Below are positions 52,350-63,223 of a stretch of DNA of 64,000 nucleotides, one piece after another. Under the pieces are notes generated by a model. The model was not told the origin of the DNA. It did not search any database and worked only from the letters and a program-made list of their open reading frames with translations. Every line of letters starts with the position of its first letter. Position 1 is the stretch's first letter. The stretch comes from JAWVFM01 sp963843315 (GTDB lineage Bacteria; Actinomycetota; Thermoleophilia; Solirubrobacterales; 70-9), in NCBI GenBank assembly GCA_963843315.1, contig CAWJJU010000002.1, positions 310,001 through 374,000 of the forward strand. Direction: 5' to 3'. Position numbers and translations under genes: made by a program.

Positions 52350-52357
52350 GTCAAACG
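52342..52357. promoter_or_regulatory. parS-like site
   Basis: CGTTTCACGTCAAACG matches the bacterial parS consensus TGTTTCACGTGAAACA at 13 of 16 positions. The left half GTTTCAC is perfect and the right half has one change. It lies about 3.5 kb from parB and under 1 kb from dnaA, where parS sites normally cluster. About 0.2 such matches are expected by chance in a window this size, so support is moderate. Confidence 0.4.
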
Positions 52358-52734
52358 CTCCCGCTCGCCGGGGCAGCCTGCTCGAGCAGCTCCGCGAGCG
52401 CCCGGTCGAACGCGTCCTGGCCGTCGCGCTCGAGGAGCTCGGCCGCCTCGGGCCGGGCGACGAGGACGAAGTCGTGGCCGTCGGGCAGCGCGTCGGCGTG
52501 GTTCCAGAACGCCTCGCGCAGCGCCCGCTTGACCGCGTTGCGGCGCACGGCATTGCCCACTTTGCGGCCAACCGAGACGCCCAGCCGCACCTCGCCGCCC
52601 GCCTCGCCGCCCGGACGGGGGAACGCGTGGACCACGAGAAAGCGGTTGCCGTGCGAGTTGGCCTCGCGATAGACGCGGTCGAAGTCGCCGCTGCGGGAGA
52701 GCCGGGCGCGCTTGCGGCTCGAGCCGGAAGCCAT
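52351..52734 (-). CDS. rnpA: Ribonuclease P protein component
   Basis: 127 residues. RARLSRSGDFDRVYREANSH, FLVVHAFPRPGGEAGGEVRL, then the RNA-binding signature GNAVRRNAVKRALREAF and HDFVLVARPEA. Works with RNase P RNA to mature tRNA 5' ends. In the universal rpmH-rnpA-yidD-yidC block; the next start is one base after its stop. Confidence 0.96.
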   Translation of the reverse strand: MASGSSRKRARLSRSGDFDRVYREANSHGNRFLVVHAFPRPGGEAGGEVRLGVSVGRKVGNAVRRNAVKRALREAFWNHADALPDGHDFVLVARPEAAELLERDGQDAFDRALAELLEQAAPASGSV

Positions 52735-52737
52735 CGC

Positions 52738-52872
52738 CTACGGGGTGAGCCGCTTGCGGCCCTTGCGCCGGCGCCGGCGAAGCACCTCCCGCCCGCCGCG
52801 CGTGCTCATGCGCGCACGGAAACCGTGCGTGCGGGCGCGCTTTCGCTTCTTGGGCTGGTAGGTGCGCTTCAA
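52738..52872 (-). CDS. rpmH: 50S ribosomal protein L34
   Basis: 44 residues, the exact family length: KRTYQPKKRKRARTHGFRAR, then MSTRGGREVLRRRRRKGRKR and LTP. A TTG start is required for the full sequence; no ATG or GTG lies at the right place. The stop is 3 bp before rnpA. Structural protein of the large ribosomal subunit. Confidence 0.97.
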   Translation of the reverse strand: MKRTYQPKKRKRARTHGFRARMSTRGGREVLRRRRRKGRKRLTP

Positions 52873-53073
52873 GGCTCAGGTCTCGGCGACGCGATGCTCG
52901 TGCCGGGCTCGGGGGCGCGCCAGTATAGGTGACAGCACCGCCGCCTCGCCCGGCCCTCCCGGGCGGCCGAAATCCCTCGCCCCGAACCCGCGGGCACGTT
53001 TTCTCCGCGATTTGCGCGGGGGCCCTCGCGAGGCCGCTCGACCGCCGATTCGCCGGCCCTATGATCGCGCGCC
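52873..53073. other. Divergent intergenic region rpmH/dnaA, possible origin flank
   Basis: About 200 bp between divergent replication/translation genes, the point where gene orientation switches. It should hold the promoters of both operons. No DnaA box of the TTATCCACA or TTGTCCACA type was seen, and there is no AT-rich tract beyond a short GTTTTCTCCGCGATTTG near 52999. A hairpin GGCCCTCCCGGGCGGCC-like GC block lies near 52951. The origin proper may lie elsewhere. Confidence 0.4.
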
Positions 53074-54486
53074 GTGACCGAGCCGAGCTTTCCAGACGAT
53101 CTGGGCTCGTCCTGGGAGGCGGTACGCGACGCGCTTCGCCGGGACCTGCCCACTCAGACCTTCGAGTTGTGGCTCGAGCCGTTGCGCGCCGAGGCCCTGC
53201 GCCAGGGCGAGCTGATCCTCTCCGCCCCGCGCTCCACCCTCGCCTGGGTCGAGCGGCGCTACGGCGACCGCGTGCGGGCCGTCGCCCGCGAACTGCTGCC
53301 GGGAGTCGAGCGCATCGGCTTCGTCGAGCGCGGCGCGCCGGCCGGCTCCGAGCCCGAGCCGGCGTCCCGGGCGCACGAGTCCCTACCCGTCGATTGTGCC
53401 CACACCTTCGCGAGCTTCGTCATCGGCCCCGGCAACCGGCTGGCCCACGCCGCGGCGCTGGCCGTGGCGGAGCTGCCGGGCGAGGCCTACAACCCGCTCT
53501 TCCTGCACGGGCCTCCGGGTCTTGGCAAGACCCACCTCCTGGGCGCGATCGCCTCCTACCTGCGCGAGCAGCAGCCCGAGCTGACGGTCCACTACACGAC
53601 GGCCGAGCGCTTCACCAGCGAGTTCGTGACCGCGCTTCGCCTCGACGGGCCCGAGCGCTTCAAGGAGCGCTACCGAAACGTCGACGCCCTGCTGATCGAC
53701 GACGTGGAGATCATCGAGGGCAAGCCGAAGACCCAGGAGGAGTTCGTCCACACCTTCAACGCCCTGCACGCTGCCGGCAAGCAGATCGTCCTCTCCAGCG
53801 ACCGTCCTCCCCACGCCCTCGCCCACCTCGAGGATCGCCTTCGCGACCGCTTCGACTGGGGGCTCACCGTCGACATCGCTGGGCCCGACCTGCGCACGCG
53901 CATGGCCCTGCTGTGGCGGATGGTCGGCGACCTCCCCCTCGAGCTCGGCGAGCCGAGCGCGCTCGCGGCCATCGCCTCCCAGGTCCCCACCAACGTGCGT
54001 CGGCTCGAGGGCGCCATGACCCGCGTCGCCGCTCTCGGATCGCTCTTCGCCGAGCCCGTCACCAACTCGCTCGTCGCCCGCGCCCTGAAGGGCGGCGTCG
54101 TCAAGCCCGGCGGCGGCGTTCCGGACCGCCCCACCATCGAGGCGATTCAGGACGCCGTCGCCTCCGTTCACGGCCTGCGCCGGGAGGATCTGCTCTCCGG
54201 ACAGCGCACTCCAGCCGTCGCCCGGGCGCGGCAGATAGCGATGTACCTCGCCCGCGACCTCAACGGCGCGTCGCTCGCGCAGATCGCCAGGGCCTTCGGC
54301 AAGGACCACTCCACCGTCGCCTACGCGATCCGCGCCGTGGAGGGCCGCATCTCGCCCGGTACCGAGACGGCCGACGCGGTCGCAAGCGCGCGCCGTACCC
54401 TGGGGACCGAAAGCGTCCCGTCGGGGGAGGGATCCGGAGCCTCCGGGCCTCTCCCCCAGGCCCGCCAACACCCCCACTCCGCGTAG
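53074..54486 (+). CDS. dnaA: Chromosomal replication initiator DnaA
   Basis: 470 residues. Domain I (1-80) and an unusually short domain II linker are followed by the AAA+ core with Walker A GPPGLGKTH (146-154), Walker B ALLIDDVEII and arginine-bearing LRDRFDWGLTVDI. Domain IV carries the DnaA-box-binding signature GKDHSTVAYAI. The C-terminus has a 50-residue low-complexity extension. GTG start. Binds the origin and opens DNA with ATP. Confidence 0.97.
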   Translation: MTEPSFPDDLGSSWEAVRDALRRDLPTQTFELWLEPLRAEALRQGELILSAPRSTLAWVERRYGDRVRAVARELLPGVERIGFVERGAPAGSEPEPASRAHESLPVDCAHTFASFVIGPGNRLAHAAALAVAELPGEAYNPLFLHGPPGLGKTHLLGAIASYLREQQPELTVHYTTAERFTSEFVTALRLDGPERFKERYRNVDALLIDDVEIIEGKPKTQEEFVHTFNALHAAGKQIVLSSDRPPHALAHLEDRLRDRFDWGLTVDIAGPDLRTRMALLWRMVGDLPLELGEPSALAAIASQVPTNVRRLEGAMTRVAALGSLFAEPVTNSLVARALKGGVVKPGGGVPDRPTIEAIQDAVASVHGLRREDLLSGQRTPAVARARQIAMYLARDLNGASLAQIARAFGKDHSTVAYAIRAVEGRISPGTETADAVASARRTLGTESVPSGEGSGASGPLPQARQHPHSA

Positions 54487-54534
54487 CCAAGCCGGATTCA
54501 CCACGCCATCCCCACCGACCAACAGCCTTAATAC

Positions 54535-54547
54535 ATCTGATTCAGAT
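54535..54547. promoter_or_regulatory. Palindrome upstream of dnaN
   Basis: Perfect palindrome ATCTGA-T-TCAGAT in the short dnaA-dnaN gap, 24 bp before the dnaN ATG. The local CTTAATACATCTGATTCAG is clearly richer in A+T than its surroundings. It could be a regulator site, a promoter feature or part of an unwinding element. No other copy was noticed. Confidence 0.35.
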
Positions 54548-54570
54548 AGAAAGATGCCAGGTCCAGTCAC

Positions 54571-55681
54571 ATGAAGATCTCTCTCTCCAAGGAAGAGCTC
54601 GCCGGCGCTGTCGCGCTCGTCGGCCGTGCGGTTTCAACCCGCACCTCCCTCCCGGCCCTCGCCGGTATTCAGCTCTCCGCGCAAACCGGCAGCCTCGTCC
54701 TGCGCGCCACCGACATGGAGATGTCGCTCACCCGCGAAACCTCCGAGGTTCGCGTCGAGCAAGAGGGCACCGTCCTGCTCCCCGCCCGGCTCTTCGGCGA
54801 CGTCGTCCGCAGCCTTCCCGACGGCGAGGTCACCCTGGAGCTGCGCACATCCGAGCGCGACGTGGAGCTTCGCGCCGGCGGCGCCTCCTTCCACCTCAAG
54901 ACCCTTCCCTCGGAGGACTTCCCGGCGCTCCCGGCCGTCGAGGCCGACCCCGCCACGCTGCCCGGCGCGACGCTCGCGGCGATGATCGACCAGGTGGCGC
55001 GAGCCGCTTCGCGCGACGAGGTGCGCCCCGTTCTGACCGGGGTCCTGTTCACGGCCTCGGGCAAGACGCTGACCATGGCGGCCACCGACTCCTACCGCCT
55101 GAGCGTGAAGCAGTCCGAGCTCGAGGAGGACGCGACCCTCGAGGTCGAGGCCAACGTGCCGGCGAAGGCGCTGCGCGAGCTGGCCCGCATCGTCGCGACG
55201 GAGGGCGCCGACTCCGTCGAGATCGCCCTCAGCAGAAACCAGGCGGTCTTCCGCGCCGGCCCGGTCACCCTGGCGTCGCGCTTGATCGAGGGGCAGTTCC
55301 CGAGCTGGCGCCAGCTGATCCCCGACACCTTCGAGCACGAGGTCAAGTTGCCCCGCGCGGAGCTGCTGGACATCAGCTCGGCGCATCGCCAACCTCGCGC
55401 AGCGCAACGTCCCGATCCGGCTCGCCTTCGCGGAGGGCGAGCTGACGGTGGCGGCCGAGACGCCCGACGTCGGCGACGCGGCGGAGGGCATGCCCGCGCC
55501 CTACTCGGGCGAGGCGCTGGAGATCGCCTTCAACCCGCAGTTCTTCGTCGAGGGGATCGAGTCCGTGGACTCGGACGAGATCGTGGTGAAGATCAGCTCG
55601 CCGCTTCGCCCGGGCCTTCTGCAGGCGGCCGGCCGCGAGGACTTCAGCTACCTCGTGATGCCCATCCGCCTGAACGTCTGA
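54571..55681 (+). CDS. dnaN: DNA polymerase III beta subunit (sliding clamp; one apparent frameshift)
   Basis: About 370 residues, three clamp domains. KISLSKEELAGAVALVGRAV, LPALAGIQLSAQTGSLVLRA, RPVLTGVLFTASGKTLTMAA, TDSYRLSVKQ and IEGQFPSWRQLIPD, then near 55376 the frame moves. The remainder continues with IRLAFAEGELTVAAETPDVG, ALEIAFNPQFFVEGIES and ends YLVMPIRLNV. An essential gene, so the break is almost certainly a one-base sequencing error. Encircles DNA and tethers polymerase III. Confidence 0.95.
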
Positions 55682-55694
55682 GGCGAGGGCGCCC

Positions 55695-56808
55695 GTGAGC
55701 GCCACCTCCACGCGGCCGGTCCAGCGCCTCGCGACGCTGGGCTTCCGCAACCTGGCCGACGCGGAATTCGCCCTCGGCCCGGGCATCACGCTGGTGCACG
55801 GCCCCAACGGCGCCGGGCAAGTCGAGCCTGATGGAGGCGCTGGTGCTGTCGCTCACCGGCCACTCCACGCGGACCCGGCGCGAGCGCGAGGCGATCAACT
55901 TCGACCGGGACCTCGCGCGCGTCGAGACGGACGTGGAGGCGGGGGAGACCCACGCGTTCCTGTGGTCGGCCAGCCGCTCGGGCGAGCGCCGCCACCTCCT
56001 CGACGGCTCCGAGCCTGGGCCCCGCGCCGGCGACGCCCGCCCGCCCCTCGCGGTGTTCGTGCCGGACCGCCTCGGCCTCGTCAAGGGGCCGCCGAGCGTG
56101 CGCCGGGGGCACCTCGACCGCCTGGTGGCGGGACTTTGGCCAGCGCGAGCGCAGGCCCGCCGCCGCTACGGGGCCGCCCTCGCCCAGCGCAACGCGCTGC
56201 TGGCCCGCAGCCGCGCCGGCGCTTCCGATTCGCTCGACGCGTGGGACGCCGAGCTTGCCGCCGCCGCCGCCGAGCTCATCGGCGCGCGCGCCGCGGCGAC
56301 GGCCGCGCTGGCCGGCTCGTTCCCCGAGATCGCCGCCGAGCTGGGGCTGCCGGGGCCGCTCGAGGTCGCCTATCGCCCTCGCTGCGAGGGGTGCGACGCG
56401 TCCTCGATCGCCGCGGAGCTCGGCGACCGGCGTGCCGCGGACATCGTCCGCGGGTTCTCGACCCACGGCCCGCACCTCGACGAGCTCGAGCTGACGGTCG
56501 CCGGCCGCGCCGTGCGCCGCTACGGCTCGCAGGGCGAGCAGCGCATGGCCCTGCTCGCCCTGCTGCTGGCCGAGCGGCACGCGCTGATCGAGGCGCGCTC
56601 CACCGCGCCGCTGATGCTGCTCGACGACGTCATGAGCGAGCTCGACCCCGACCGGCGTCGCCTGCTGATCGAGCGGCTCGCGGCCGGTGCCGGCCAGGCC
56701 CTGATCACCGCGACCGAGCCCGCCCATCTGCCCGCCACGGCAGAGCGCGCCGAGATCGCGCTGCGCGCCGGCGGCCAGGTTGGCCTCGCGCGCCGCGCCG
56801 CCGCGTGA
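55695..56808 (+). CDS. recF: DNA replication and repair protein RecF (one apparent frameshift)
   Basis: About 371 residues, SMC-like ATPase. LATLGFRNLADAEFALGPGI, Walker A HGPNGAG interrupted by one extra G near 55815 (then SSLMEALVLSLTGHSTR), VFVPDRLGLVKGPPSVRRGH, signature SQGEQRMALLALLLAE and Walker B LMLLDDVMSELD. GTG start 14 bp after dnaN. Loads RecA at gaps with RecOR. The stop overlaps the next GTG (GTGA). Confidence 0.93.
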
Positions 56809-57113
56809 GGGCGCGGCGCCCACGCTCCCTCGCCGGGGCGGTGGAGAGGATCCGCGACGACGTCGCCCCCGCGACCCTCCTCGCCGCCGTCGAGGTGGCC
56901 TGGCCGCGCGCGGTCGGCGCCGCGACCGCCGAGCAGGCGAGCCCCGTCGCCGAGCGCGACGGAGTGATCACCGTGGCGTGCCGCTCCGCGACGTGGGCCC
57001 AGGAGCTGGACTTGCTGGCCCCGGAGCTGCTCGCGCGGCTGAACGCCGAGCTGGACACGCCGCTGGCGGGACTGCGCTTCACCGCCGACGCAGCTCGTCA
57101 CGAACGCCACTAG
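56805..57113 (+). CDS. DciA-like protein (DUF721)
   Basis: 102 residues. VERIRDDVAPATLLAAVEVA, W-x3-VG (WPRAVGAATAEQASP), DGVITVACRSATWAQELDLL and LARLNAELDTPLAGLRF match DUF721/DciA, which loads the replicative helicase DnaB in bacteria lacking DnaC. GTG overlaps recF's stop, in the standard actinobacterial recF-DUF721-gyrB order. Confidence 0.9.
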   Translation: MRARRPRSLAGAVERIRDDVAPATLLAAVEVAWPRAVGAATAEQASPVAERDGVITVACRSATWAQELDLLAPELLARLNAELDTPLAGLRFTADAARHERH

Positions 57114-57220
57114 CTGCGACGCCGCGACTCCATCGCGTCCTCCGCCGGCGCGGGGGGCGGTGCGGAATGCAAGAAGCAGGGAGGGAGGCCGGCTCGCACC
57201 TCCGGCCGCCGCCCCTGCCC

Positions 57221-57271
57221 GAAGCTTTGCCGGCTTGACCACCTATACGGTGGAAAAAGCAGCAAAGCCTC
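57221..57271 (-). repeat. 51-nt nested-hairpin repeat, copy 2
   Basis: Inverted copy of the element at 31542-31592, 45 of 51 positions identical. The inner stem CCACC/GGTGG (57239-57253) is kept while its loop changed. The outer stem keeps CTTTGC/GCAAAG and loses two pairs. Lies in the 430-bp gap between the DciA-like gene and gyrB. Confidence 0.85.
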
Positions 57272-57353
57272 CGCAAACCGCCGCCCTCGCGCGTCTTCAT
57301 CGATATTCGAGCCGCCGCCGCCCCCTCCGGCCGCCCCGCACGCGCGAAACGTC

Positions 57354-57381
57354 TTGTGCTAGGCACAGTTATGCGTAATTT
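57354..57381 (+). promoter_or_regulatory. Possible gyrB promoter
   Basis: TTGTGC (57354-57359) and TAATTT (57376-57381) are separated by 16 bp, in the only AT-rich stretch of the 430-bp region ahead of gyrB. The long leader to the TTG start at 57542 shows no clear riboswitch. The rest of 57114-57541 holds the 51-nt repeat and otherwise nothing recognised. Confidence 0.3.
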
Positions 57382-57541
57382 GCAGGTATTTTGTGACAGC
57401 GCCGTGGCGCTTTCCGCCCAGCGTCCTGGTATCCTTATGTGAACTTGGACGAACGCCCCGATCCGTCGTCCCGCAACACCGCTGCGGAGATCCGATGGTC
57501 GGGGTTTCTCGTGAATCGACCCGAGAGGAAGCACCACCAGC

Positions 57542-60004
<2,463 letters not shown>

Positions 60005-60016
60005 CCGGAGGTCCTG

Positions 60017-62539
60017 ATGGAAGGCGGTCTCGACGCCCTGACCGGGCGCATCGAGGAGCGCGAGCTCACCACCGAGATGCGCTCGTCGTATCTCGATTAC
60101 GCGATGAGCGTGATCGTGGGCCGGGCGCTGCCCGACGTTCGTGACGGCCTCAAGCCGGTGCACCGCCGCGTGCTCTACGCGATGCACGACCTGGGCCTGC
60201 AGCCCAACCGCGCCTACCGCAAGTGCGCGTTCATCGTCGGCGAGGTGATGGGCAAGTACCACCCTCACGGCGACTCGGCCATCTACGACACCCTCGCGCG
60301 GATGGCGCAGGACTTCTCGCTGCGCAATCCGCTCGTCGACGGCCAGGGCAACTTCGGCTCGATCGACGACGACCCGCCGGCGGCCATGCGGTACACCGAG
60401 GCGAGGCTCGCCCGCCTGACGACCGAGCTCCTGCGCGACATCGACGCCGAGACGGTCGACTTCGGGCCCAACTACGACGAGTCCCAGCAGGAGCCGCTGG
60501 TCCTTCCGGGCCGCTTCCCGAACCTGCTCGTCAACGGCGCCGCCGGCATCGCTGTCGGCATGGCGACGAACATCCCACCGCACAACCTCCGCGAGTCGAT
60601 CGGCGCGGTCAAGGCCTACATCGACAACCCCGACATCGACCTCGCCGGGCTGATGGAGCACATCAAGGGGCCGGACTTCCCCGGCGGCGGGCTGATGAGC
60701 ATGGAGGGCATCCGCGACGCCTACGCCTCAGGCCGGGGCGGGATCAAGATCCGCGCCCGCGCCCACGTCGAACCGATGCGCGGGGGCAAGGAGGCGATCA
60801 TCGTCTCGGAGCTCCCGTACATGGTCAAGAAGGGCGGCGACGGCGGCCTGATCACGAAGATCGCCGACCTCGTCCGCGACAAGAAGATCACCGGGATCTC
60901 CGACCTGCGCGACGAGTCCGACCGCTCCGGGATGCGGCTCGTGATCGAGCTGAAGCGCGGCGGCGATCCGGCCGCGGTGGTCCTCAACCAGCTCTACAAG
61001 CACACGCAGATGCAGGCCTCGTTCGGCGTCAACATGGTCGCGCTCGTCGACAACGTCCCGAAGACGCTCAGCCTCAAGGAGCTGATTCAGCACTACGTCG
61101 CGCACCAGCGCGAGGTGGTCATCCGCCGCACCCAGCACCAGCTGCGCCAGGCCGAGGCCCGCGCGCACGTGCTCGAGGGCCTGCTGATTGCGCTCGACAA
61201 CCTCGACGCGGTCATCGACCTCATCCGCGCCTCGGCCGACCCCGACGACGCCCGCGAGGGCCTCATGAACACCTTCGGCCTCACCGAGATCCAGGCACAG
61301 GCGATCCTGGACATGCGCCTGCAGCGCCTGACCGCCCTGGAGTCCGAGAAGGTGCGATCCGAGCACGCCGAGCTGGTGGAGACGATCGCCGAGCTGCGGG
61401 CGATCCTGGGCGAGCCGGCGCGGATCGACGCGCTGATCTCCGAGGAGCTCGACGAGGTTGCCAAGCGCTACGGCGACGAGCGCCGCACCGAGCTCACCTA
61501 CTTCGAAGGCGACATGAACATCGAGGACGTGATCGCCGACCAGCAGATGGTGATCTCGATCACCCACTCGGGATACGCCAAGCGCCTGCCGCTCGCCACC
61601 TACCGCCAGCAGCGCCGCGGCGGGGTCGGCGTGATGGGCATGGACATGAAGGACGACGACTACATCGAGCACCTGCACATCTGCTCGACGCACGACTACC
61701 TGTTGTTCTTCACCAACCGCGGCAAGGTCTACCGGCTGAAGGTTTACGAGCTTCCGGAGGGTTCGCGGACGTCGAAGGGCCGCGCCCTCGTGAACGTCCT
61801 GCCGCTGCGCGAGGGCGAGAAGGTCATGACCGTCATTCCCACGCGCGACTTCAAGGAGAACCGCTACCTCGTCTTCGCGACCGCGAAGGGGCTCGTCAAG
61901 AAGACCGAGTTCCTCGCCTACAACACGAAGATCAAGGCCGACGGGATCATCGCCATCAAGGTTCGCGACGGCGACGAGCTGGTTCAGGTCCGCCTGACCT
62001 CGGGCGAGGACGACATCCTGCTGGTCTCGAAGTCGGGCCATGCGTCGCGCTTCTCCGAGAAGGTGGTCCGGTCGATGGGCAGGGACTCCTCCGGCGTGAA
62101 GGGCATGAACGTCGCCGACAAGGTCGGCCGGCAGCAGAACCGCGTCCTGGCGATGGACATCGCGCGGGACGACTCAGAGATGTTCGTCGTGACCGAGTAC
62201 GGCTACGGCAAGCGCACCCCGGTCTCCGAGTACCCGGTGAAGGGGCGGGGGACCAAGGGCGTGCTGACGATCAAGCTGGTCGAGCGCAAGGGCGGGCTGG
62301 CCGGCGCGCTGATCGTGCGCGAGCACCAGGACCTGCTGTTCATCTCTCAGAACGGGATGGTCCAGCGCACCCGCGCCGGGGGCATCTCCCAGATGGGGCG
62401 CGCCACACAGGGCGTCAAGGTGATGAACATCAAGGAGGACGACTCCGTCAGCGCAGTCGCCCTGGTCGTGGAGTCAGGCGGCGTTGCCGGCGACGCCGAC
62501 GTCGTCAACACCGAGCTCGACCTGCCGGCCGGCGAATAG
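60017..62539 (+). CDS. gyrA: DNA gyrase subunit A
   Basis: 840 residues. Active-site tyrosine Y126 in AAMRYTEARL. The quinolone-resistance region HPHGDSAIYD keeps the sensitive residues S87 and D91. Coiled coil with MRLQRLTALESEK. C-terminal beta-pinwheel with the GyrA-box-like QQRRGGVG and repeats such as NRGKVYRLKVYELPEGSR. 12 bp after gyrB. Unbroken. Confidence 0.98.
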   Translation: MEGGLDALTGRIEERELTTEMRSSYLDYAMSVIVGRALPDVRDGLKPVHRRVLYAMHDLGLQPNRAYRKCAFIVGEVMGKYHPHGDSAIYDTLARMAQDFSLRNPLVDGQGNFGSIDDDPPAAMRYTEARLARLTTELLRDIDAETVDFGPNYDESQQEPLVLPGRFPNLLVNGAAGIAVGMATNIPPHNLRESIGAVKAYIDNPDIDLAGLMEHIKGPDFPGGGLMSMEGIRDAYASGRGGIKIRARAHVEPMRGGKEAIIVSELPYMVKKGGDGGLITKIADLVRDKKITGISDLRDESDRSGMRLVIELKRGGDPAAVVLNQLYKHTQMQASFGVNMVALVDNVPKTLSLKELIQHYVAHQREVVIRRTQHQLRQAEARAHVLEGLLIALDNLDAVIDLIRASADPDDAREGLMNTFGLTEIQAQAILDMRLQRLTALESEKVRSEHAELVETIAELRAILGEPARIDALISEELDEVAKRYGDERRTELTYFEGDMNIEDVIADQQMVISITHSGYAKRLPLATYRQQRRGGVGVMGMDMKDDDYIEHLHICSTHDYLLFFTNRGKVYRLKVYELPEGSRTSKGRALVNVLPLREGEKVMTVIPTRDFKENRYLVFATAKGLVKKTEFLAYNTKIKADGIIAIKVRDGDELVQVRLTSGEDDILLVSKSGHASRFSEKVVRSMGRDSSGVKGMNVADKVGRQQNRVLAMDIARDDSEMFVVTEYGYGKRTPVSEYPVKGRGTKGVLTIKLVERKGGLAGALIVREHQDLLFISQNGMVQRTRAGGISQMGRATQGVKVMNIKEDDSVSAVALVVESGGVAGDADVVNTELDLPAGE

Positions 62540-62542
62540 AAC

Positions 62543-62560
62543 CCGGGCCGCCGCGCCCGG
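62543..62560. terminator. Possible bidirectional terminator hairpin
   Basis: CCGGGC-CGCCGC-GCCCGG lies between the convergent stops of gyrA and the HNH gene, filling nearly the whole 22-bp gap. No T-run follows, as is common in high-GC genomes. Confidence 0.4.
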
Positions 62561-62561
62561 C

Positions 62562-63182
62562 CTAGGCGGCGGCCACGGCCGTGGCCGCGCCGGCGGGGAG
62601 GTATTGCTCCCAAGCCACCGGCACGCGCGGGCTGGCGATGCGGATGAAGACGGTGGGGCCCGGGGCCCGCGGGCTGTTTCGGGGATGCATCGCGGCCTCA
62701 CGCGGCAGGCGGTTTCCCTTCTTGCGGTTGCACGGAGCGCAGGAGGCGACGATGTTGTCCCACGACGACGCGCCGCCGCGGCTTCGCGGGATGACGTGAT
62801 CGACCGTGAGGCCCGTGTGCGCCTCGCGGCCGCAGTACTGGCACGTCCACGAGTCGCGCGCCAGCACCGCCTTGCGGGTGATCTTGCGCCGGTGGACGTC
62901 GCGCGGGATGCGCACGTAGCGCCGCAGGCGGATCACGCAGGGCCGAGCCATCTCCAGGCGCTCAGAACGCAGCGAGCCGGCTCCGTTCTCGAGCACCTCG
63001 GCGCGGGCCTTCAGGACAAGGATCGCGGCGCGGCGCACCGTGCAGACGTTGATCGGCTCGTAGCTGGCGTTCAGGACCAGGACCCTGGTGCCGCCCGAGG
63101 CCGCGCTCGCCCTGCGCGCCCCGATCGAGGGCTGCGCATCGCCGGTACCGGGGTTGTGACCCGCCACACCGAGGCTCGCCAT
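62562..63182 (-). CDS. HNH endonuclease family protein
   Basis: 206 residues. TRVLVLNASYEPINVCTVRR, then the HNH domain: CQYCG and CAPCNRKKGN form the structural zinc site and LTVDHVIPRSRGG carries the catalytic histidine, with DNIVASC between. This 'LNASYEPI' HNH type is widespread and single-copy in Actinobacteria, not usually part of a mobile element. Role unknown, possibly DNA repair. Confidence 0.87.
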   Translation of the reverse strand: MASLGVAGHNPGTGDAQPSIGARRASAASGGTRVLVLNASYEPINVCTVRRAAILVLKARAEVLENGAGSLRSERLEMARPCVIRLRRYVRIPRDVHRRKITRKAVLARDSWTCQYCGREAHTGLTVDHVIPRSRGGASSWDNIVASCAPCNRKKGNRLPREAAMHPRNSPRAPGPTVFIRIASPRVPVAWEQYLPAGAATAVAAA

Positions 63183-63223
63183 GGTCCGGGCATTCTACGG
63201 ACCGCCGGGGCGCTGCCGGCGAG

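Noticed and set aside
57114..57541. Riboswitch or origin in the gyrB leader
   Set aside because: Only the 51-nt repeat and a possible promoter could be supported; no DnaA boxes and no recognised aptamer.
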